The notes beneath the pieces were generated by a model that ran no database searches, was not told where the DNA came from, and was given only the letters and a program-made list of their open reading frames with translations. Of a DNA stretch of 33,670 nucleotides, positions 1 to 6,773 are shown in pieces; position 1 is the stretch's first letter; each line of letters opens with the position of its first letter. The stretch lies in assembly GCA_009692745.1 (NCBI GenBank), contig SHYO01000031.1, forward strand, positions 1 through 33,670, read 5' to 3'. The position numbers and the translations under genes are program-made. This DNA is from Chloroflexota bacterium (GTDB lineage Bacteria > Chloroflexota > Anaerolineae > Epilineales > SHYO01).

Positions 1-89
1 GGAGGCGGCTACCGCACCGGCGCCGCAAGCACTGCATAGTTGTCAACGAGGTCGGAAAAAGCGCATGGCGGATCCGGCTAGCCCTGTGT

Positions 90-683
90 ATGGAGCATAG
101 GCAATGGCCGGTATCTCCCTACAAACGTCAATTACGCAGTCTCACTATGGGTGGTAAACTACGGGCGGCATTTGACATGTGTTTACGGGTGTTGGACCCT
201 GAGTTTGTGCCTCCGCCCGCCGTGCCACCGGCGCAGGTCGAGGCTGCGCCGGATGCGCAGATCCTGCCCGCCAATGCGGTGTTTGGCAACGTGGTGCGGC
301 TCAAGGCTTTCTCCGGCAAGGTCGAGATGCGGTCCGATGCCCAGGGGCATGCGCAACCGGTGCTCGTCTCATGGCTGGACTGGGAACCTATAGGGCGCAT
401 GGATACTCCCTACTACCTCTCCTTCGTGCCGGTAGCCCCCGACCGGCAGGCAGCCACTTCCGCCACGCTGTTACAACCCTTCAACTGGCTCTACCCGGCG
501 ACCTGCTGGAAGCCGGAAGATGGCGAGCTACGCGACCAGGTGGAAGTGCCGCTGTTCAAATCCCAACAAGGGGACTGGTGGGCCAGCTTTGCGCTGGTTG
601 ACGGGAACACCGGCAAGACTTTAGATGTGGTCACGCCGGATGGGAAGCACGATTCTCAGGTGGGTATTGGGCCGTTTCGTTAG
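90..683 (+). CDS. C-terminal domain of a Chloroflexota-type membrane glycosyltransferase-like protein, probably truncated
   Basis: The last ~135 residues (about 62-197) have the pattern I associate with the soluble C-terminal domain of large Chloroflexota membrane glycosyltransferases: a folded beta-rich unit with LYPATCWKPEDGELRDQ, then GDWWASFALVDGNTGK and a VGIGPF ending. The residues before it are Arg/Lys-rich and contain none of the membrane helices that normally precede this domain. The frame is open back to the window edge (codon at position 3), so the gene may begin outside the window; the ATG at 90 is only the first visible one and lacks a good Shine-Dalgarno. It could be a standalone soluble protein or the decayed 3' end of a longer gene. 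It converges on the AT-rich methyltransferase gene, with a 43-nt gap. The family assignment is from pattern memory, not a search. Confidence 0.55.
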   Translation: MEHRQWPVSPYKRQLRSLTMGGKLRAAFDMCLRVLDPEFVPPPAVPPAQVEAAPDAQILPANAVFGNVVRLKAFSGKVEMRSDAQGHAQPVLVSWLDWEPIGRMDTPYYLSFVPVAPDRQAATSATLLQPFNWLYPATCWKPEDGELRDQVEVPLFKSQQGDWWASFALVDGNTGKTLDVVTPDGKHDSQVGIGPFR

Positions 684-726
684 GAAGCGGTAAAATCAAC
701 CTTGCAACGGGGTAATTTAAGGTTAA

Positions 727-2052
727 TTAAATTCCTTTTTTGCGAAGGATTAGCATCGATTCGCGCATTGGAGCAAAAATTTGCTCTTTTTCCTCTACTT
801 TCTTCTTGCTTTGCTTTAACTTACGCATTATTCGTATCTCTTCTAAGTCGAAGCCAAGATCTTCAGCAATCTCTGCCAGAAGCAAATCGGTCGGAATGAA
901 TACTTCGTTGTAAGAAGATGTACCGACTACTAGATACAGTTTTCCGTTAGAACGGAGCACTCGTTGTAGCTCACCTAAGATTTCTTGCATATCGAGAAAG
1001 TAACCGCCGATCATATCCGGTATTATGCTATTCCAAAGAGTCCCTGGGTTTTCTACCACGTCTGCGATAAGTGACCCTAATGTGTCATGTAAATAATTGT
1101 TCTCTCTTTTCCATCTGACTTGAACGTGGGATCGAACGGTTTCATTGCGAATCTGTCGCACATCTTTATAACTATTAACAAATCCCAATGCCCACAATTC
1201 TGGCATATAAACGTCAGTATAATCGAAGGAGTTAAGGTAAGGTGGCGAAGTAATCACTGCATCGATCGAATCTCCAGATATTAGTTTAAGTTTTTGTAGC
1301 GCATTTCCCTCCAAACATATGTTAGCATTGTCGGATGTTATTGAATAACTATTCTCAATTGATTGTATGTCATCGCGAAATATTTTTGCTCTTTCAAAAA
1401 AAATAATTCCAACGTCGTCGCGTGTGAATTTATTTTCTCGCCAATCGTTTTTATATCGAACACATTTCCCATCCTTTATAGTATTTCCTATATCGGTGAG
1501 AATCGAAGCCAGAACTACTATTAATAAGTCAGCATAGATAGGCTCAACTTCATTTGTGCTCTCTCTGAGAGCCAAAATGGCCTGAAGAACGGGTCGGGAG
1601 AAAAGCCATTTCTCGAGATTGGGCCTCTCGGTGATTGTCGACATAATTGGCTCATCAAAGTTTTTGCCAGAAAAATTCTTGAAGTTATATTTAACTTTTT
1701 CAATCGCTTTATCAAAACCAATCAGATTGTAGTCTTTGACCAGTTTTACTCTAGAAATATGATGTAGAAATGGATTAACTTCTATAGAATAACATTTAAT
1801 GCCGATCTCTTGACAGGCCAAGGCAGTTGTACCACTACCTGCGAAAGGATCAAGGCAAACATTCACCTTATCTTTAATTGATCCGAGTATTAGATGGACT
1901 AAGTCTCTTGAGAAGCCCTCTTTGAATCTATACCATCTGTGAACAGGATAGACAGAATTGGCTGTAAAAGGTACAAATTCGGAATAGTACGGGGATAAAT
2001 CATAAATTCTTGCATTTGGGAATCGATGCAATACAATTGATTCCCCCATCAT
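727..2052 (-). CDS. DNA N6-adenine/N4-cytosine methyltransferase (last gene of the defence-like unit)
   Basis: A 441-residue SAM-dependent DNA amino-methyltransferase. The SAM-binding motif I is DPFAGSGTT at residues 68-76, followed by a SIEVNP strand end at about 89-94. The catalytic motif IV is TSPPY at 268-272 in the context DAVITSPPYLNSFDYTD. Motif I precedes motif IV, separated by about 190 residues that include a helical stretch that could be the target-recognition region. The segment before motif I (about 36-57) looks like motif X. The start ATG overlaps the stop of the nuclease gene by 4 nt (ATGA), so the two are translationally coupled. In such a unit it would mark self DNA, or less likely modify invading DNA. 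Base composition is AT-rich like its three partners and unlike the rest of the window. Function as a DNA methyltransferase is secure; target base and site cannot be read from the sequence. Confidence 0.9.
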   Translation of the reverse strand: MMGESIVLHRFPNARIYDLSPYYSEFVPFTANSVYPVHRWYRFKEGFSRDLVHLILGSIKDKVNVCLDPFAGSGTTALACQEIGIKCYSIEVNPFLHHISRVKLVKDYNLIGFDKAIEKVKYNFKNFSGKNFDEPIMSTITERPNLEKWLFSRPVLQAILALRESTNEVEPIYADLLIVVLASILTDIGNTIKDGKCVRYKNDWRENKFTRDDVGIIFFERAKIFRDDIQSIENSYSITSDNANICLEGNALQKLKLISGDSIDAVITSPPYLNSFDYTDVYMPELWALGFVNSYKDVRQIRNETVRSHVQVRWKRENNYLHDTLGSLIADVVENPGTLWNSIIPDMIGGYFLDMQEILGELQRVLRSNGKLYLVVGTSSYNEVFIPTDLLLAEIAEDLGFDLEEIRIMRKLKQSKKKVEEKEQIFAPMRESMLILRKKGI

Positions 2053-3134
2053 GCTAATCCTTTACGTTTAGCTATCCCTCTGGTTTCCACTGATGGAGAA
2101 AAGGTAACTAAACGATATTCTAATATTTCCAGTAAGGGACTCTCTTTAATTTCTGATCCATAATTTATGGGAGTCACAGGATTTGGGTAAGCGTCATAAA
2201 CAAGATAGACGGCTAATTTTATCCTTTGATCATAACCAATTGAATTATTTTTTTCTATATATTTCTTAGTCTGATATGCACCATCTATAGCGCGCGCGAC
2301 ATCAAATTCGAACGGGTCTTGTGCAGAAATTTCCAATTTATCTGGATGTCGTTTGGCAGAGCGACCGATCCATTTTATCTCAATAAAATATAAATCTGAC
2401 GAGTAATCCACGATAATTCTAATATCACAACGGCTCCCATCTTTGAACATCGGTTCCCGATCAGCAGTACAATCAACCTCTCTGTTAAGGAAATCCCAAA
2501 GGCTTTTCTGAAAAATGCGTTCTGGAGTTGGCATTAGAATGCTATTTTTCTTTCCATCAAACCAATAGTTAACGCGTGCCTCATCAAGAATGTATTGATT
2601 AAAATGGGTATCAATGACCGATTTGATATCGTCCATAGATAGCAAATTCTCACGACGTTTGGATTTGATTTCTCTCAACACCTCCCCTTTATTTTGGGGA
2701 GTCCAGGTGAACCCTTGACAGAATACCTGAAATTCAGGTCCAATCCAGAATATCACAATTTGACGGATTTGAGATATATGTCTTATGGAAACATGAGTGA
2801 TTTCTTGATCAATTTTTATTGAATCTATTATTTTCCCTCGAATATCAATTACAAAGATCAGCTCAGAATTATTGGAATTTTGCATTTTCTGTAATTCTGA
2901 ATAGTCCATTATTTTCAATGGGTTACTATCATCATCAGTGATTTGCCAAGTCAATGCAAAACTTAGATTTATCCTATTTATACGACATTCTTTCCAAATA
3001 CCCTTGATATTATCAACTAATGTGTAAAATTCTTCTTCCCAATCCCTCGCTTCCGGTACATACTTCCGGATCCAATAGAATGGTTCATCAGCTATACGAT
3101 TTAGCTCATGAAGTTCTTCTTCAGAAAGAAGCAA
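2049..3134 (-). CDS. PD-(D/E)XK family nuclease
   Basis: A 361-residue protein with a PD-(D/E)XK nuclease core in its C-terminal half. An acidic helix (PERIFQKSLWDFLN, about 204-217) is followed by REP at 226-228, then the catalytic D237 in DGSRCDI, the E252-x-K254 pair in YFIEIKWIG, and a later Q288-x3-Y292 helix, the arrangement of RecB/Mrr-type nucleases. The N-terminal 200 residues match nothing I recognise and may serve in target or partner recognition. The start is a TTG preceded by AGGATGAG within the end of the upstream gene; only 2 nt separate the two genes. The stop overlaps the methyltransferase start. It is the likely effector of the cassette. All visible catalytic residues are intact. 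Confidence 0.85.
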   Translation of the reverse strand: MLLSEEELHELNRIADEPFYWIRKYVPEARDWEEEFYTLVDNIKGIWKECRINRINLSFALTWQITDDDSNPLKIMDYSELQKMQNSNNSELIFVIDIRGKIIDSIKIDQEITHVSIRHISQIRQIVIFWIGPEFQVFCQGFTWTPQNKGEVLREIKSKRRENLLSMDDIKSVIDTHFNQYILDEARVNYWFDGKKNSILMPTPERIFQKSLWDFLNREVDCTADREPMFKDGSRCDIRIIVDYSSDLYFIEIKWIGRSAKRHPDKLEISAQDPFEFDVARAIDGAYQTKKYIEKNNSIGYDQRIKLAVYLVYDAYPNPVTPINYGSEIKESPLLEILEYRLVTFSPSVETRGIAKRKGLA

Positions 3135-3136
3135 AG

Positions 3137-3769
3137 CTATTTCTCATCCTCTCGACCTACACCAACAGAAAGATAGTCAAAGTAAGTGATCAATTTGGAT
3201 GCCATAGTATCAAGCTGGATTGAATGCTTTCGATGCAGTTCATCAGAGAGAACTTCCAATAACTCCAAGGATCGGTTTTCTGAGGATGACAAATCTATAA
3301 TTCCACCTCGGTTATCTTTTCGCATATTGCTGAAAGTTGGCTCGTTATAAGCTAATTTTGTTACTATCCTCTGTCCGTAGATATCTAGAACTTTCAGAAT
3401 TTGAGTAATCCAATCTAGACGTTTCTTTTCTCGATCTAAGCGGCAAATTCGGTTGGTTTCATTTTCCCCATCAGTCGTAATTCTATACCGGGCGCGTAAT
3501 TTTGAATCTGCTTGGACTACAATTTCAGAAAGACTTGCATATCCATAATGAACGAGAATATCTGTGGCCTGATGTATTTCTCGATTGAAAGGACCGTACG
3601 GCGCATTGGTAAAATCGTATTCCCATTTGATTTCTGCCAATTCTGCAAGCGTAGCACAAAAATAGAGAGTCTTCTGAAAGCCAGTTCGATTTAGACCATC
3701 CCACCCTAAAGAATGAGAAGCATAAAGAGAAAATAGTACGTCGTTTAAGAAAATTCGGTTAACTGCCAT
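3137..3769 (-). CDS. Small winged-helix/Panacea-like protein of the defence-like unit
   Basis: A 210-residue protein. The stretch at about 30-85 (FQKTLYFCATLAELAE, then NAPYGPFNREI and a basic/aromatic wing) resembles the helix-turn-helix-like fold of SocA/Panacea proteins, and also the 'middle components' that accompany SMC-like ATPases in three-component (ABC-3C/Lamassu-like) conflict systems. The C-terminal half is helical and charged. It starts at an ATG 8 nt after the SMC-like gene and ends 2 nt before the nuclease gene, so it sits between ATPase and effector exactly where a coupling subunit would be encoded. The role as a bridge or regulator is inference; alternative roles are antitoxin or transcriptional repressor. 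Confidence 0.6.
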   Translation of the reverse strand: MAVNRIFLNDVLFSLYASHSLGWDGLNRTGFQKTLYFCATLAELAEIKWEYDFTNAPYGPFNREIHQATDILVHYGYASLSEIVVQADSKLRARYRITTDGENETNRICRLDREKKRLDWITQILKVLDIYGQRIVTKLAYNEPTFSNMRKDNRGGIIDLSSSENRSLELLEVLSDELHRKHSIQLDTMASKLITYFDYLSVGVGREDEK

Positions 3770-3777
3770 GTGCCTGA

Positions 3778-5841
3778 CTAATATCCTGCTGTATCGTTTT
3801 CATTGGGCCAAATGAAGGGTAGCCCTAATTGATGTATGCGTTCATTAAAATTCTTTAGATGTTTCTGTTGCTTCTGAACTGATGAAAGACGTCCATACTT
3901 TAAAAGATCTAACGTTCGTTTCTCTTTTTCTTGTTTCTCTCCTAACTGGTCATATAATCCCCCTAAGAAATTCGAACTATTTAGATTGGATGTAACTATA
4001 ATTGAATGCCCATAACTACCGAATTCGATATACATGTCAGCAACATTTTTCTCATAAGCTAAATCGAGGCTTCCCTCGGGAGTTTCAACAATGTAAAAAG
4101 TTTGTTGACCCGATGCTTGAGTAAACCATGTAATCAGAGCCATTCTAAAAGCCTGATCAAGAAAAAACCTTTGAGACTCTGATACCTGTGTAACGCCTTC
4201 TCTATCTTTACTATGGAATCGTGGGTACATGTAGGCAATAGGTTTCCCCACCTTCGTCTTTTGCGAAATCACTAATTCACAATCTGTTCCCAGGAATCGA
4301 GAGGCAAAGTGAGAAAAAAGTCTCGTTAGTTCTTCATTAATTCGATGTAGTACCTGAATGAGTTCATCATTAAGAATTTGAAGCTCAGATCGAGCTTCAT
4401 CGCGTTTTCTGTACAAAGTCTCGATTTGGGAATCGAGTTCTATAATCTCACGGTTTTGTTTATCCAACCATTCATCTCTTCGTGGATCACTGAATGGTTC
4501 GGATTCTGTACTAGTAATAAATTTGGATTTCAAGTCTATTTTTTCGGTCTCAAGACGATTCTTATCACGAGATTTCTGAGTTATTGTCTCCTGGATACGC
4601 TTAATCTCAATATTCGAAGAAGTCTGGGCCTGTATGTAGGTTTTCTGATCTGAGTCAAGTTTTTCAATCTGAGTCCGAAGTTTATTTATTTCAACTGCCA
4701 AATTATCTTCAGCTTCCCCAGAAGTGGATTCTTGTGAATAATTGACGGAGCTACGGCAAACAATGCAACGACCCTCTTCTTTAAGTTTTAAGCCCAGGTT
4801 TTTAAGATGAACGCCTTTTGTTCCACATAATTGGCAGGTTCCTTGTTTAATAAGGGCTTCCAAAGTGACTATATATTGTGGAGGAACATTCTGGTAAATA
4901 TTTGAGTAAAATGCCTTTTCAAATTCTTCCAAGCGTTCCAAAAGAGGGATTTTCGTTAACTCAAGTCGATCCATCTCTGCACTGTAGGTTTTGAGTTGTG
5001 CCACTTCATCTTCCAAGGATACTTTGATCTCAGCAATCTTTTCTTCAATTCTATCGATTTCAGTCTGAAGTTCAGCTAAACGGATCTCAAGGTTCTCTTT
5101 TTCTTCATCAGATGTGAAAATCGATTCTCCAAGAGCTTCATTTTTCTGTTTAAGCCAGCGATCAATAGCATTTCTAATGTCTTTTCGGGTTTCCGACATA
5201 TGCCGAGCAGTAGTATCAAATTTTGTTCCTTTTTCACTTAGATCGTCGAATCTCTTATCAAACTCTCTGTCCAGGGATATTAGACGAATAACGCGGTTTT
5301 GGATCTCTGTATCCCATACTAGGGTATTTCGCTCTTCACCAAAAACGAGCAGATTTGACACTAAGAATACAAAATGCTCAAATTGTTCAATTTCTAATAG
5401 TCGTTGGATGGCATCCTGATATATATCTTCTAGTTCACCTTGACTACTATCAAATGTCTGGATATTAGACTTTTCATTGTCTTGGATTTCGAGACGCAAA
5501 ATTCGGGGTCGGTACAAGGCACGAGTAACTGTAATATCGTAGCTACCTATCCCTATGGTTAACATAACTTGAGCGAAATCTTGGTCTTGAGGGTCTATCC
5601 TGCCTTTAAAGTATTCTTTGTCGACAAGAACTACGGAGTCAACCCTTCCTGTTTTGGCATTTAATTTTTCGTAGGGGGCATTCCCAAATAACCCAAAAAG
5701 CACAGTATTAATTAGAGTTGTCTTTCCAATTCCATTTCCTCCAATGACCATATTGATGCCAGGATACATTGTTTGCTCGATTGGCTGAGTATATAGAGAT
5801 AATCGTTCAATCAAAAACCTCTTTATTATAGGGAGTTTCAT
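3778..5841 (-). CDS. SMC/Rad50-like ATPase with zinc-ribbon coiled-coil tip
   Basis: A 687-residue ABC-type ATPase split by a long coiled coil. The Walker A loop is GGNGIGKTT at residues 34-42, near the N-terminus as in Rad50/SMC proteins. Charged heptad-rich coils run from about 200-330 and 380-500. Between them is a four-cysteine module, CQLC at 336-339 and CIVC at 359-362, which reads as a zinc ribbon at the coil tip rather than a single Rad50-style CxxC hook. The C-terminal lobe has a signature-like helix (VSESQRFFLDQAF, about 552-564) and a Walker B/D-loop region YIVETPEGSLD ending at 593, where the usual DE pair is ET. The start ATG has a strong TAGGAG site 7 nt upstream. First gene of the minus-strand unit; it would sense or load on DNA and license the nuclease. 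Closest named relatives by architecture are LmuB/ABC-3C ATPases. Confidence 0.85.
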   Translation of the reverse strand: MKLPIIKRFLIERLSLYTQPIEQTMYPGINMVIGGNGIGKTTLINTVLFGLFGNAPYEKLNAKTGRVDSVVLVDKEYFKGRIDPQDQDFAQVMLTIGIGSYDITVTRALYRPRILRLEIQDNEKSNIQTFDSSQGELEDIYQDAIQRLLEIEQFEHFVFLVSNLLVFGEERNTLVWDTEIQNRVIRLISLDREFDKRFDDLSEKGTKFDTTARHMSETRKDIRNAIDRWLKQKNEALGESIFTSDEEKENLEIRLAELQTEIDRIEEKIAEIKVSLEDEVAQLKTYSAEMDRLELTKIPLLERLEEFEKAFYSNIYQNVPPQYIVTLEALIKQGTCQLCGTKGVHLKNLGLKLKEEGRCIVCRSSVNYSQESTSGEAEDNLAVEINKLRTQIEKLDSDQKTYIQAQTSSNIEIKRIQETITQKSRDKNRLETEKIDLKSKFITSTESEPFSDPRRDEWLDKQNREIIELDSQIETLYRKRDEARSELQILNDELIQVLHRINEELTRLFSHFASRFLGTDCELVISQKTKVGKPIAYMYPRFHSKDREGVTQVSESQRFFLDQAFRMALITWFTQASGQQTFYIVETPEGSLDLAYEKNVADMYIEFGSYGHSIIVTSNLNSSNFLGGLYDQLGEKQEKEKRTLDLLKYGRLSSVQKQQKHLKNFNERIHQLGLPFIWPNENDTAGY

Positions 5842-5867
5842 TTAGGATCTCCTATAGGATGACCAAA

Positions 5868-5890
5868 GGTCCTCTAGATGGAGGAGGACC
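5868..5890 (-). promoter_or_regulatory. Inverted repeat in the leader of the SMC-like gene
   Basis: The arms GGTCCTC (5868-5874) and GAGGACC (5884-5890) are perfectly complementary with a 9-nt loop. They lie 27-49 nt upstream of the SMC-like start codon, just ahead of its Shine-Dalgarno site. This could be a repressor operator (for example for the winged-helix-like protein of the same operon) or an mRNA hairpin. It is short enough to be chance. Confidence 0.3.
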
Positions 5891-6130
5891 AAAGAGATGT
5901 TCCTACCTTTGCCTCCACATATGAATTCAATAGAAATTTGTATAAATATTACATAGTAGATGATGCTCTCAAATAATACCATAGTCGTGGTTTGGGACTA
6001 TTATTGACACAACATTACAGATAATACAGAGATTTCTCAAAACTGGCTCAAGACTACTATATGCAAGAAAACTTTATGGTCAATTGGATACTCGTTAGAA
6101 GGGGGACAAATCTTATTTTGAGGAGAACCC

Positions 6131-6223
6131 ATGAATATTGGAGATAATTTAAACCGTCTGGCGACAGGCCGAACTTTACCTTTGAAAAAGGTAGATTCTA
6201 TTTTAACAAAAGTTGTTCTTTAG
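6131..6223 (+). CDS. Possible 30-residue peptide ORF at the edge of the AT-rich island
   Basis: ATG at 6131 is preceded by AGGAG at 6121-6125 with a 5-nt spacer, a better ribosome site than many genes in this window. It encodes 30 residues, starting MNIGDNLNRLATG and ending ILTKVVL, then TAG. The opening resembles the N-terminus of a small helix-turn-helix regulator, so it may be the remnant of one or a leader peptide. There is no homology evidence, and an AT-rich spacer easily gives such ORFs. Confidence 0.3.
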   Translation: MNIGDNLNRLATGRTLPLKKVDSILTKVVL

Positions 6224-6249
6224 GCCAGGAGATTTAATTCCGGTTCTAA

Positions 6250-6301
6250 AACCTCATCCAAACCTCACTCTAACCTCATCCAAACCTCAGACCAATCCTC
6301 A
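6250..6301 (+). promoter_or_regulatory. Five tandem AACCTCA-type repeats with an exact 11-bp period (response-regulator box)
   Basis: AACCTCA occurs at 6250, 6261, 6272 and 6283, and a variant AATCCTCA starts at 6294; every step is 11 bp. Seven-base direct repeats separated by 4 bp, all on one face of the helix, are the classic arrangement of PhoB/OmpR-family response-regulator sites. The last repeats fall where a -35 element would lie, and a -10-like TACCAT sits at 6313-6318, about 33 nt before the TTG start at 6351. This fits activator-dependent transcription of the 6351 gene and perhaps the secreted-protein genes behind it. Identity of the regulator is unknown. Confidence 0.6.
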
Positions 6302-6350
6302 GAGGGGCATGATACCATAAAGTGTAGCCATTGTCTTATGAGGTCGTACC

Positions 6351-6629
6351 TTGGCCCAAGAACCCGAAGCCGAACAACTCGCCACGAAACGCTATATTAC
6401 TGTCGTGCTACGCCTTGTGGTTGACGAACACGACCGCCTGCTCTATGGGGAGATCGTAGATGGCGCCGGCGCCGGCGCCAAACGTTTTGCCGGTTGGCGC
6501 GTCTTGGTGCGCACCGTCCGCACCTGGGTGGCGCGCCAGATACCACCGGCTTTGCCGGAAAGAGACACGCCAAACCCATCGGATAGATCGCGGGACGAAC
6601 CCGGTGGTCCTACCGGAAACCGGCTGTAA
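6351..6629 (+). CDS. Small conserved-looking hypothetical protein
   Basis: A 92-residue protein starting at TTG with GAGG seven bases upstream. Residues about 14-36 form beta-like strands (RYITVVLRLVVDEHDRLLYG), followed by FAGWRVLVRTVRTWVARQ, an amphipathic basic helix, then a Pro/Arg-rich tail. I recall similar short proteins in Chloroflexota but no assigned function. No signal peptide or membrane segment. It is the first gene behind the phased repeats, so it may belong to a two-component regulon. A different ATG at 6338 is out of frame. Confidence 0.6.
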   Translation: MAQEPEAEQLATKRYITVVLRLVVDEHDRLLYGEIVDGAGAGAKRFAGWRVLVRTVRTWVARQIPPALPERDTPNPSDRSRDEPGGPTGNRL

Positions 6630-6773
6630 CAGAGGAGGTGATTATTAGCACAAAGGTTTATGGATGAGAGCTAGCGTCGCGCCAACCGGATAACGATGTT
6701 CCCTGGTGACAGGGCAGACAAAAATGATGACGATCAACGATTGTTTCGAATGGGAGAATATGAGGAGGTATCT

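Larger units (their letters stand above)
5842..6350. other. AT-rich divergent spacer between the defence-like unit and the 6351 gene
   Basis: About 510 nt without a convincing long gene. It contains the leader of the SMC-like gene (Shine-Dalgarno, with a 7-bp inverted repeat at 5868-5890), an AT-rich stretch, a possible 30-codon ORF at 6131-6223, and five phased AACCTCA-type repeats at 6250-6301 leading into the 6351 gene. The base composition shifts from AT-rich to GC-rich near 6230-6350, which is probably the right edge of the acquired segment. No attachment site, integrase fragment or transposon end was recognised. Confidence 0.6.

Noticed and set aside
684-726. Attachment site or terminal repeat at the left edge of the AT-rich island
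   Set aside because: Only a weak AACCTT/AAGGTT inverted repeat is seen, with no matching copy at the right edge.
6250-6301. CRISPR array
   Set aside because: The repeat unit is 7 bp on an 11-bp period with no unique spacers of protospacer length; it fits a regulator box.
6630-6773. Short gene after the AGGAGGTGATT ribosome-like site at 6633-6643
   Set aside because: The GTG there reads only nine codons before a stop; kept as unexplained leader sequence.
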